Source: Saprospiraceae bacterium
GTDB lineage: Bacteria; Bacteroidota; Bacteroidia; Chitinophagales; Saprospiraceae
Assembly: GCA_016714985.1 (NCBI GenBank)
Contig: JADKBS010000006.1
Location: forward strand, 248,001-312,000
DNA: 64,000 nt
Reading direction: 5' to 3'
The notes under the pieces are model-generated. The model did not search any database, was not told the origin of the DNA, and saw only the letters and a list, made by a program, of their open reading frames with translations. Positions 9,222 to 17,176 of this stretch are shown here, piece after piece (the stretch's first letter is position 1; every line of letters starts with the position of its first letter). The position numbers were made by a program, and so were the translations under genes.

Positions 9222-9256
9222 AAAAAAAGCCCCTCCCCGGCAAGCCGGAGAGGAGA
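9222..9256 (-). terminator. Rho-independent terminator of the HYR protein gene
   Basis: On the minus strand, a GC-rich stem (CTCTCCGG with CCGGGGAG, loop about 4 nt) is followed by a T-rich tract (CTTTTTTTATT). It lies about 90 bp after the stop of the HYR gene, in the convergent gap with the M16 gene. Confidence 0.75.
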
Positions 9257-9341
9257 CCAATCCCAAAAACCGAGTTACTAAAATTTTGCTGCCGAAGTGT
9301 TAACTTTTGCAAGTCTCCAATTCGGCAGCTTTTCTTTTGAA

Positions 9342-12300
9342 TTATTTAATTAAGGTCATTTTGCGGGTAGCCGTGTATCCAGGCGTTTCCAAGCGGTAGT
9401 AGAACACCCCGCTTGCTGGAAGGCTGCCAGCTTCGATCGTTACTTCGTGGTAGCCTTTTGCAAACTCGCCGCTTATTGTTTTTACGGCTTTACCTTCCAA
9501 ATTATATATAGTCAGTGCTGCATTGCTTGCCACAGGCAATTGGAACCGAATGATGGTTTCGCCAGTGAACGGGTTAGGAATATTCTGATAGAGTTCAAAC
9601 TGGGTACCAAAAGCAGAACCACCGTTTTCCTTGGTAAACTCAAGGGCCACTGGCCTTATCAAGCCACCTTTTTCATAGCTTTCAGCAATCGTTTGGCTGG
9701 AGTTGATGTTCATCAACTCGCTCAAGTTGCCAGCTTTCAAGGCGATGAAGGTGATGGAGAACTGGGTCTCCTCTTTTCCGTTTTTTTCAGCGGCCAATTG
9801 GTACCAACTTGTAGTAATCACACCTTTCTCCAATTGGTTCAAACCAAAGTTTTCGATGGAAAGATTGGATGAAGGCGTCAGTTTTTCAAAGCGCAGCGCC
9901 GATTGGTCAAAGTTCAAGGTGAACTGGTAGCCCAGCATGTTGGTCATATTGGCACTGAAGTCAACCGTTACTGGCACACCTGCTGCTACTTTCCGATCAG
10001 CTATTTTGAAGTAATAGTCCAACGCATTCCGCTCGTCCGTATTGGCCGAGGCCAAATTGGTTGTAGCGGTTCCATTTACGTCACCAACCTTGACGGCGAT
10101 GAAGTTAATGCTTGGGCTGTTGGTGGCTAAGTCGTTGATGTTGCAAACTTCTGGGAAAACCGTTGCGAACGGATTGTTTTGGTTAGGGAAAACAAAGTTT
10201 CCGTCCACAAAGCGCCATGATGGGTTGTTAGGCAACTGGTCGGTCACGTGTAACACGAGTTTACGCAGTTCCACAATATCACTTACCGTGACGGTTCCCG
10301 ACCTATTGGCGTCAGCTGCGATGATTTTATAAGGTGAATCAAATAGAACCGAGCCAAGAATATGCTGGTTGATGAGCAATAAGTCGAAGGTTGTCACCCC
10401 GTTCAAAGGACTTCTGTTCAAAGATGGCGTCACCGTGTAGTCTTGTCCAAGTGGCAATCCGGGGAACTGGTAAGTGCCATTGATTCCAGTCACAGTCGAA
10501 CTGTTGACATTGCCGTTCAGGTCCACGTCCACGTCTTCCATGCCTTGGTTGCCTTCATTGGCAATTCGGCCGTTGATGGCGATGAGTGGCACACCGGTGC
10601 AAGCTCCCATATTGTCTTGGATGACAACGAAAGTCTCGCAAAAATCAGAGTTCCCGTCTTCGTCCGTCAACCAGATTTGAACCACATTGGTGCCGAGGTC
10701 ATCGCAAGTGTAGATATGGGATACATCCGTAACATCTGGCGAAAACGAAACATTTAAATCGGCGAGGTTCGAGCAGTTGTCAGAGGAAGATGGGTCGAGC
10801 AAAGCAGTAGCGTTTACTGGAACCATGCCAGAAGCCATGATTTCCACAATCAAACCATTGGCGCAAACTGGGGAGGGGGCTTTGCAATCTTCAATGCTGA
10901 AAAGGAAGTTGCAGAAGCTGGAATTCCCACAGCCGTCTGTTGCCCGGTAGCTGATTCTATGCGTACCCACTGGGTAGTTATTGGTCGTGTTTTGCCCAAA
11001 CCCTGAAGTGGTGTAGCCTGGGTCATTCAGGCCGTCGTCGTTGAGGTCAACTGTCCACCTTAGTTCAATTTGGTTGGCAGGTGTGCAAAGGTCTGTAGGC
11101 GTTACGCTCAGATCAGGCGCCAAATCGCTGCAATCATCTTTGAAGTTGCAGAATGTCCTGTTTGCACAGGAGGCAAATGTTGGGGCTAAGCCGTCCATTA
11201 CCTTGATGACTTGAACATCAGTCCAGATGCCACCAGCACCAGGGTTGTTCACATCGTACTGACACCAGTCAATCACGGACCAAGTGCGCAAAATCTTCAA
11301 ACAAGCATCCGGTGCATTCGTGAGTGGAAGGTCCACAAAACCTGAAACCAAAGAATGGCAACCGTTTGGAATGGGGTATGTCGGCGAACCCGTTGTGGTC
11401 GGCGTGGTCGGCGATGTGCAACCATTCAGCGTAATGTCATCCGGGAATATTATGCTGGCACCTGTGAATGGGTTGTTGTTGACAACTGTAATTGTTTGAA
11501 CACAGAAACTGGAGGTTCCCGCAGGGTCAGTTGCAGAATAGGTACGATAGATGGTGCCAGCGCCGCAAGTAACAGCACCTGCATCAGATTGGGCCACCAC
11601 GATATCAAGACCACAATTGTCAATTGCCAAACCATCAAGTGGGCCTTGCAAAGTAGGGTCGGTTTCAACCGTTCCTACCAATGTCGGATTCGTGTAATCT
11701 TGTCCACAGAAAAGGGAGGCGTTCGGTGGGCAAGTGATAGACGGGCCTGATTTGTCTTGAACCTCAACATTGACCATGCAATCATTGAAATTGCCGTGAC
11801 AATCGAATACACGGAAAATGACTTGGACTGGGGTGCCCACATCCTCACAGCAGAATTCTACATACTGGTCAAAAACAAGGTTAGCAGGATTGTTACAATC
11901 ATCCGTCATGCGCCTTGCGTGAAAATAGTCCACACAACAGTTGTCTGTACTCCCATTGTCAAAGGTCTCGGCGTTTGCGAAGCCATAGCCGTAGTCATCA
12001 AGCGCCACCACCGTGAATTGGTCGCAGACAGCATTTGGCTTGGTATTGTCCAAAACGTTGATGGTAAATGTCTTGGATGTTGAGTTGCCACATGCATCTG
12101 TGACCTTTACAGTAATGGTGTGCAAACCGAAGGGAAGCCCTGGCTGAGGTATTTGACCACCATTTCCCGAAATTGTGCCTACTGGCGTGAAGATAGCAAC
12201 CGTGTAGGAAGAGCAATCGGAAATGTTAACAGCTGGAATAATCGGCCTTGCCCTACAACCAGCCAAGTTGGCCGTTACGGTCATGTTGGCCGGGGCGTTG

Positions 12301-13457
12301 AACTGTGGTGCAGTAGTATCGTTGTAATGGATAACCTGAGTACAAGTCCAAGGGTTGTCCACAAAGTCAACCGGCATACACCAGTCCAGAACAGTCCAAG
12401 TGCGGATAAGCCTGAACCCAGCCCCGCATTTCGGAATTCTCATATCAGAAAAAGAAGCAGTGATATTGCAAACTGCGTTGGCTCCTTCCGGAATTTGATA
12501 GGTAGTGCCTGCAATCACTACAGTTGGATAACCTGTAACTGCGGGTGACGTATTGGCTGCCACGGCTGGGTTGCATTCTATTGTAATGTCATTGGGGCAA
12601 ATAGGGGTAATATTGGCCAGTGATATTCTATTTACCGTGATCATTTGGTTGCATGTACTGTTATAGCCCTGCTCGTCGGTAGCCGACCAAATGCGCATGA
12701 TGCGCTGGGAGTAGGGATCGCTACAGGCGCCTTGCGTCACCATGTCCACATAATTAGTGGTAAAGTCCATGCAATCCTCGAAAGTTGGGGATGGCACATC
12801 GCCACCAACAGAAGTTGGCCTGACATCTTCCAAACAAATTACGGTATAGTCATCGCAATTGTCAATGAAAGGGCCAGACTTGTCTTCAATCAGTGCCTCA
12901 CCCCAGCACATGTTGCCAGTTCTGGTATCGGTCACCTTGAATGTGATTGTTTCCCCCACATAATTGTAACCGATGTAATTGGAACCAGTGTATTCAACAT
13001 CAACCAAAAAATCGTCGAAACAGCCATAAGTGCCCTCAAGTGCAGCATCGGCTGTCAACCACATTTCACAGGAACCTGGGAGAGAAATGTGCAAATCATC
13101 ATCACAAATTAGGGCATTGGTTGGTGGTATGTAGGCGTTCACCACAATGTTGAATTGACAGATTGATTGATTGTTGTTGCAATCTGTGGCACGGAATCGA
13201 AGGGTAGTTGTCCCTATTGGAAAATAACTTCCCGACGTGTAGCCAGTCCCATCATATTGGGAAATGGTAGGCGTACAGCCCGGTGCATTGTCGGTCGCAC
13301 TGACCATGAAATTGTGAACGATTTCACATTGGCCTGGAAGAAGTTGGAGGGTAGTATTCCCCGGACAATTTATTACCGGAGGAACGGTATCCTGTGCAAG
13401 TAAATTGGAGGCAATACATAGCATTGCCAACATGAAGCTGAGTAACACTCGTGTCAT
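9342..13457 (-). CDS. Giant HYR-repeat surface protein with dockerin-like segment and T9SS sorting domain
   Basis: This 1371-residue protein has a signal peptide (to LLAQ, residue 21) followed by repeated HYR-type beta-sandwich domains over about residues 24-945. The repeats are marked by phrases such as VPPVINCPGNTTLQL, FRATDCNNNQSICQF and TIKVTDACGNSTSKTF-like segments, and are rich in cysteine and aspartate. Next come a carboxypeptidase-regulatory or Cna-B-like module (about 957-1015), a dockerin-type segment with DANRSGTVTVSDIVELRK (about 1040-1080), a cohesin-like domain (about 1155-1270) and a T9SS type A sorting domain (from about 1286, YQNIPNPFTGETIIRFQLP). It should be exported by the type IX system and fixed on the cell surface as an adhesin or matrix protein. 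The gene is monocistronic. Confidence 0.93.
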   Translation of the reverse strand: MTRVLLSFMLAMLCIASNLLAQDTVPPVINCPGNTTLQLLPGQCEIVHNFMVSATDNAPGCTPTISQYDGTGYTSGSYFPIGTTTLRFRATDCNNNQSICQFNIVVNAYIPPTNALICDDDLHISLPGSCEMWLTADAALEGTYGCFDDFLVDVEYTGSNYIGYNYVGETITFKVTDTRTGNMCWGEALIEDKSGPFIDNCDDYTVICLEDVRPTSVGGDVPSPTFEDCMDFTTNYVDMVTQGACSDPYSQRIMRIWSATDEQGYNSTCNQMITVNRISLANITPICPNDITIECNPAVAANTSPAVTGYPTVVIAGTTYQIPEGANAVCNITASFSDMRIPKCGAGFRLIRTWTVLDWCMPVDFVDNPWTCTQVIHYNDTTAPQFNAPANMTVTANLAGCRARPIIPAVNISDCSSYTVAIFTPVGTISGNGGQIPQPGLPFGLHTITVKVTDACGNSTSKTFTINVLDNTKPNAVCDQFTVVALDDYGYGFANAETFDNGSTDNCCVDYFHARRMTDDCNNPANLVFDQYVEFCCEDVGTPVQVIFRVFDCHGNFNDCMVNVEVQDKSGPSITCPPNASLFCGQDYTNPTLVGTVETDPTLQGPLDGLAIDNCGLDIVVAQSDAGAVTCGAGTIYRTYSATDPAGTSSFCVQTITVVNNNPFTGASIIFPDDITLNGCTSPTTPTTTGSPTYPIPNGCHSLVSGFVDLPLTNAPDACLKILRTWSVIDWCQYDVNNPGAGGIWTDVQVIKVMDGLAPTFASCANRTFCNFKDDCSDLAPDLSVTPTDLCTPANQIELRWTVDLNDDGLNDPGYTTSGFGQNTTNNYPVGTHRISYRATDGCGNSSFCNFLFSIEDCKAPSPVCANGLIVEIMASGMVPVNATALLDPSSSDNCSNLADLNVSFSPDVTDVSHIYTCDDLGTNVVQIWLTDEDGNSDFCETFVVIQDNMGACTGVPLIAINGRIANEGNQGMEDVDVDLNGNVNSSTVTGINGTYQFPGLPLGQDYTVTPSLNRSPLNGVTTFDLLLINQHILGSVLFDSPYKIIAADANRSGTVTVSDIVELRKLVLHVTDQLPNNPSWRFVDGNFVFPNQNNPFATVFPEVCNINDLATNSPSINFIAVKVGDVNGTATTNLASANTDERNALDYYFKIADRKVAAGVPVTVDFSANMTNMLGYQFTLNFDQSALRFEKLTPSSNLSIENFGLNQLEKGVITTSWYQLAAEKNGKEETQFSITFIALKAGNLSELMNINSSQTIAESYEKGGLIRPVALEFTKENGGSAFGTQFELYQNIPNPFTGETIIRFQLPVASNAALTIYNLEGKAVKTISGEFAKGYHEVTIEAGSLPASGVFYYRLETPGYTATRKMTLIK

Positions 13458-13845
13458 GGGACCTGATTTAGGTTAAAGAATAATGTTTAAGATTCGTAAC
13501 CAGTGCTTGGTTGCCTAAGTTGGAAATAAAACAAAAACTGGGCATTGCCAGCAATGGCTGTTTGTGTAATTTTGGAAAAACAGAATGGCTTAAATACTTT
13601 CAGGTTAAGGGCATGGATTGCCCCTTTGGATAGATTTTGATAGGAGAAAAATTTGGACGCCTTTGTCTCGAAGTTGAAGAATGCAAGTTTGGTAATATAA
13701 GTAAAAATCCGATGCAAATGTATCTCGGAAATCCTGTACTATCCTATACCTTATTTTAGGTGAATAATAATTTGTTTATTTTTAACTTTTAAAATACACT
13801 GATTATCAATATTTTAGCTGAAAAAATTTGATTGAAAAAAGATGT
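13458..13845. other. AT-rich intergenic region upstream of the HYR gene
   Basis: This 388-bp gap carries no gene I can support. A short open frame on the minus strand (13487-13717) has no family resemblance or good start. The right half (13725-13845) is strongly AT-rich, and a minus-strand TACATTTG (13715-13722) could be the HYR promoter, which would leave a leader of about 250 nt. Confidence 0.4.
13715..13722 (-). promoter_or_regulatory. Candidate -7 promoter element (TACATTTG) for the HYR gene
   Basis: TACATTTG on the minus strand fits TAnnTTTG and is next to the AT-rich block. The distance to the start codon is long (about 257 bp), so this call is weaker than the others. Confidence 0.3.
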
Positions 13846-14538
13846 TCAATCGTCGTTTATGCCTTTGAACAACCTCCAAACCTGTTCATTTGGTACGCTG
13901 GCAGTAATCTGTACGGTTTCTTTTTTTACCGGATGTTCGAAACTAATGCTTCGGCAGTGTAGGTGGATGGAGCTATCCTTGTTGGGTGTTGGGAACCCAT
14001 ATTTCACATCCCCTTTGATATGGCAACCAATTCGGGCTAATTGTGCCCGAACTTGATGAGGGCGGCCTGTTTGCAGGTCTATTTTCAACAAAAAATGCTC
14101 CCCAATCTCGGCAATCAACTCGTAGTCAAGATCGGCACGTTTCGCATCTTTTGAACGGTTGCTCAGACTATCCAATGCTTTTACGACGTTTTTATGGGAA
14201 TCTTTCAGGATGTAATGGGTCAAGTGACCGTTGAGCGGGTCTGGTCTTTTGCCTACCACTGCCCAATAGGTTTTCTTGATTTGTCGCTCCGCAAAAAACT
14301 TGTTCATCCTTTCGAGCGACTTGCTCGTGCGGGCGAAAATGGTGACGCCACTTGCGGGTCGGTCAAGACGATGGATAGTTCCAAGGAAGACGTCTCCTGG
14401 CTTTTCATACTTTTCCTTGATGTATTGCTTAACTTGGTCACCCAAAGTTTCATCGCCAGTTTCATCGCCTTGAACTAGAATATTGTTCGGCTTGTTTACG
14501 GCTATCAAGTGGTTGTCTTCGTACAAAATCTTTATCAT
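13846..14538 (-). CDS. RluA-family 23S rRNA/tRNA pseudouridine synthase
   Basis: The 230-residue protein is a compact RluA-type catalytic domain without an N-terminal S4 domain. The catalytic Asp is D59 in IHRLDRPASG. Other family blocks are YEDNHLIAVNKPNNILVQG at the start, KTYWAVVGKRP in the middle and LLKIDLQTGRPHQVRAQLARIG, which holds the conserved RxHQxR element. It isomerises uridine in rRNA or tRNA; the exact target position cannot be assigned. The gene stands alone, convergent with nothing on its right and followed by the HYR upstream region. Confidence 0.93.
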   Translation of the reverse strand: MIKILYEDNHLIAVNKPNNILVQGDETGDETLGDQVKQYIKEKYEKPGDVFLGTIHRLDRPASGVTIFARTSKSLERMNKFFAERQIKKTYWAVVGKRPDPLNGHLTHYILKDSHKNVVKALDSLSNRSKDAKRADLDYELIAEIGEHFLLKIDLQTGRPHQVRAQLARIGCHIKGDVKYGFPTPNKDSSIHLHCRSISFEHPVKKETVQITASVPNEQVWRLFKGINDD

Positions 14539-14539
14539 G

Positions 14540-14771
14540 CCGCAAATTTAGTTCATTGTTCCATTGCTGCATGGTTTCATGGTTCAATTGTTTCATGGTT
14601 ACATGGTTTCATGGCTCAATTGTTCAAATTGCTACATGGTTTCATTGTTTAGCTGTTCGATTGCTCACAAGAATTGAAAAAAATCCAACAGCGGGTAACT
14701 ATGCAAATCTGTATCCCTGAAACCATGAATCAGTGTATCCCTGAACAATGAAACCATAAATCCGTGAATCC
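14540..14771. repeat. Degenerate short-motif repeat region (ATGGTTTCATGGTT type)
   Basis: Between the divergent rluA-type gene and mqnD, the left part (about 14565-14650) repeats variants of CATGGTTTCATGGTTCAATTG four or five times. The right part (about 14715-14775) carries the complementary form (GAAACCATGAATCA, AACAATGAAACCATAAATC), with GTATCCCTGAA present twice. The region can therefore form an imperfect long-range hairpin. It encodes nothing visible. The mqnD ATG lies at its right edge, so any promoter for mqnD must be inside or overlap it. Confidence 0.6.
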
Positions 14772-15602
14772 ATGACACTAACACTCGGTTTTTCACCTTG
14801 CCCCAACGACACCTTTATCTTCGACGCCATGGTACATGGTAAAATAGACACAGAGGGCCTTGAATTCAAAGTCGTAATGGAAGATGTAGAGACTTTGAAC
14901 CGCCGGGCAGTGTCTGGGGAGCTTGATGTCACCAAACTCAGTTACCATGCCTATGCCTATCTATTGGACAAGTACGTGCTGCTGGATGCGGGAAGCGCCC
15001 TTGGAAAGAACTGTGGTCCCTTGCTGATTGCCCGTCAAGAGATGACTGATGAGCAGATACAAAATGCGGTGATTGCAATTCCCGGCAGGTTGACGACAGC
15101 CAATTTTCTATTAAGCCTTGCCTTCCCCAATGCAACCAAGAAGGTTGAAACCGTTTTCTCTGAAATTGAATCGGCGGTGCTGGAGGGTAGGGTAGCAGCA
15201 GGGCTTATCATCCATGAAAACAGGTTTACTTACGAGCAGAAGGGCTTGAAAAAGCTCATTGACCTCGGTGAGTATTGGGAGGAGTCAACTGGGTTGCCAA
15301 TTCCGCTTGGAGGTATCGTTGCTAAAAGGTCATTGCCTTCTGGCGTGTTACATTCCATCAACAGGATTATGCATCGCAGTGTGAATTTTGCATTCGATCA
15401 TCCTGATGCATCGAAGGGATTCGTGAGGGCGAACGCACAGGAAATGGACGAGCAAGTAATGAATAGCCATATTCAGTTATACGTAAATGAGTTTACCAAG
15501 AACTTGGGTGGGGAGGGGAGAACTGCCGTTGGACGCATGTTTGACGTAGCAAGGGCAAGGGGAGTTGTTCCGAACTACAATGAAGATATTTTTTTAAATT
15601 AA
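14772..15602 (+). CDS. mqnD: 1,4-dihydroxy-6-naphthoate synthase (futalosine menaquinone pathway)
   Basis: The 276-residue protein is recognisable as MqnD from the N-terminal LGFSPCPNDTFIFDAMVHG, then LDVTKLSYHAYAYLL and ALGKNCGPLLIAR. It converts cyclic dehypoxanthine futalosine to 1,4-dihydroxy-6-naphthoate, so this organism probably makes menaquinone by the futalosine route and not by the MenFDHCEB route. The periplasmic-binding-protein-like two-lobed fold is typical, and no signal peptide is present, as expected for the cytoplasmic enzyme. A strong terminator follows 85 bp downstream. No other mqn gene is nearby. Confidence 0.95.
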   Translation: MTLTLGFSPCPNDTFIFDAMVHGKIDTEGLEFKVVMEDVETLNRRAVSGELDVTKLSYHAYAYLLDKYVLLDAGSALGKNCGPLLIARQEMTDEQIQNAVIAIPGRLTTANFLLSLAFPNATKKVETVFSEIESAVLEGRVAAGLIIHENRFTYEQKGLKKLIDLGEYWEESTGLPIPLGGIVAKRSLPSGVLHSINRIMHRSVNFAFDHPDASKGFVRANAQEMDEQVMNSHIQLYVNEFTKNLGGEGRTAVGRMFDVARARGVVPNYNEDIFLN

Positions 15603-15687
15603 AAAGAAATCTAATTTTTGGCACGAATGTTGAAAAACTATAAAGCGTGTAAGTTTTGGTTAAAGAATTGTAAGATTCGTTTTTTTC

Positions 15688-15716
15688 GCCCAGGCAAAAA
15701 CCTGGGCTTTTTTTTT
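15688..15716 (+). terminator. Rho-independent terminator after mqnD
   Basis: GCCCAGG and CCTGGGC form a 7-bp stem around an A-rich loop and are followed by a run of nine T. Confidence 0.85.
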
Positions 15717-15776
15717 GCCCAAAGCTAATTGGTTTAAAAAAAACGGGGTTTCTGCCCTTCCTTCTGTACCCTGCAC

Positions 15777-15784
15777 TATCTTTG
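15777..15784 (+). promoter_or_regulatory. Bacteroidota -7 promoter element (TATCTTTG) for ald
   Basis: TATCTTTG is an exact match to TAnnTTTG, 42 bp before the ATG of alanine dehydrogenase and just after the mqnD terminator. It supports the ATG at 15827 over an in-frame ATG at 15782, which would lie inside the promoter element. Confidence 0.6.
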
Positions 15785-15826
15785 CGCCCTCAAATTCATT
15801 CCATAATCAAATCAAAACCAAGTTTT

Positions 15827-16942
15827 ATGGTTATCGCAGTACCTACCGAAATAAAAACAAACGAAAACCGTGTAGCGCTAACACCAGCAGGTGCGTTGGA
15901 GCTGAAGAAACGGGGCCATACCGTCTTTATACAGAAAGGCGCTGGCGAGAACAGTGGCTTTCCTGATGCTGAATATGAGGAAGCTGGTGCCAAGATTCTT
16001 GATACTGCTGCAGCATGTTTTGAAAAAGGCGAAATGATCATGAAAGTAAAGGAGCCTATTGAGCAAGAATACCCACTAATTCGGAAAGACCAATTGGTGT
16101 TCACGTATTTCCATTTTGCTTCTTACGAGCCACTTACGAAGGCCATGATCAACAGCAAAGCAGTTTGCCTTGCCTACGAAACAGTGGAAATGCCAGACCG
16201 TAGCTTGCCATTATTGGTGCCAATGTCGGAGGTGGCAGGTCGCATGGCGATCCAAGAAGGCGCAAAATTCCTTGAGAAGCCGATGGGTGGAAGGGGTATT
16301 TTGTTGGGTGGCGTACCGGGTGTGCAACCTGCTAAAGTGTTAATATTAGGAGGAGGAATCGTTGGTATGCAAGCTGCGAAAATGGCGGCTGGCCTCGGTG
16401 CCATGGTCACTATCCTCGATGTAAGCCTACCAAGGATGCGTTATTTGTCTGACGTTATGCCTGCCAATGTTGTTACCATGTATTCTAACGAGTTGAACAT
16501 TCGCCGTTTGTCCAAGACCCACCACCTTATAGTTGGAGCCATACTCATTCCCGGTGCTAAGGCACCACACTTGATTACCAGGGATATGCTCAAAGACATG
16601 GCTCCGGGCACGGTGCTGGTGGACGTTGCTGTTGACCAAGGAGGCTGCTTCGAAACGACAAAACCCACAACACATGCCGACCCAGTTTATGTGGTGGATG
16701 GCGTGCTTCACTATTGTGTTGCAAATATGCCTGGCGCAGTGCCCTATACGTCCACAGTGGCATTGACCAATGCCACGCTTCCTTATGCTATTCAGCTTGC
16801 AGATAAGGGTTGGAAAAAAGCTTGTAGTGAAAATAAGGCACTAAAGCTTGGGCTGAATGTGATTGACGGCAAGGTTGTTTACCAAGGCGTTGCCGATGCT
16901 TTCGGCTTGGAATACTACGAAGTTGATTCGTTCTTGAAGTAA
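15827..16942 (+). CDS. ald: Alanine dehydrogenase
   Basis: From the ATG at 15827 (MVIAVPTEIKTNENR) the protein is 371 residues, the usual length. It catalyses the reversible NAD-dependent oxidative deamination of L-alanine to pyruvate and ammonia. Residues known from the family fall at the expected numbers: R15, K75 in KVKEP and H96 in TYFHFA. The NAD-binding Rossmann motif is KVLILGGGIVGMQAAKMAAG. The stop codon TAA is part of the 8-bp target duplication of a MITE inserted directly behind the gene. Confidence 0.96.
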   Translation: MVIAVPTEIKTNENRVALTPAGALELKKRGHTVFIQKGAGENSGFPDAEYEEAGAKILDTAAACFEKGEMIMKVKEPIEQEYPLIRKDQLVFTYFHFASYEPLTKAMINSKAVCLAYETVEMPDRSLPLLVPMSEVAGRMAIQEGAKFLEKPMGGRGILLGGVPGVQPAKVLILGGGIVGMQAAKMAAGLGAMVTILDVSLPRMRYLSDVMPANVVTMYSNELNIRRLSKTHHLIVGAILIPGAKAPHLITRDMLKDMAPGTVLVDVAVDQGGCFETTKPTTHADPVYVVDGVLHYCVANMPGAVPYTSTVALTNATLPYAIQLADKGWKKACSENKALKLGLNVIDGKVVYQGVADAFGLEYYEVDSFLK

Positions 16943-16946
16943 AAAA

Positions 16947-17064
16947 GTAACTACTTTGAGGGGGGGTGGGAAAATTTTCAATTTTCCCAAAAAACACCTA
17001 AAGTGGAGGGGAGAGAAAAAATTTCATTTTTTCTCTCCCCTCCCACACCCTCCTAAGTAGTTAC
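16947..17064 (-). mobile_element. MITE copy A (118 bp, 8-bp target duplication)
   Basis: The element begins GTAACTACTT and ends AAGTAGTTAC. It is flanked on both sides by the perfect 8-bp direct repeat GTAAAAAA (16939-16946 and 17065-17072). Read on the minus strand it matches the other three copies: terminal repeat, hairpin 1 (GGGAGGGGAGAGAAAAAA, loop TGAAA), then hairpin 2 (GGGAAAATTGAAAATTTTCCC). In this copy the 3' arm of hairpin 2 has lost the AAAAAAC block seen in the others, hence its shorter length. No coding capacity. It sits between ald and tex. Confidence 0.88.
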
Positions 17065-17176
17065 GTAAAAAAATGAGCAGCACGAGAAGTGAACAACGTG
17101 GTAGGCTTTGTTCAGTCCTTTTCCTTGGGCCAATTGGTACTCCTACCCAATCCCTGTTTACAATTTGACAAATACT

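Noticed and set aside
9342..13457. Many long plus-strand reading frames opposite the HYR gene
   Set aside because: They mirror the codon pattern of the HYR protein; the minus-strand product has clear domains from signal peptide to sorting domain.
13487..13717. Short 76-codon reading frame on the minus strand upstream of the HYR gene
   Set aside because: No recognisable domain, signal peptide or promoter, and composition like the surrounding non-coding DNA.
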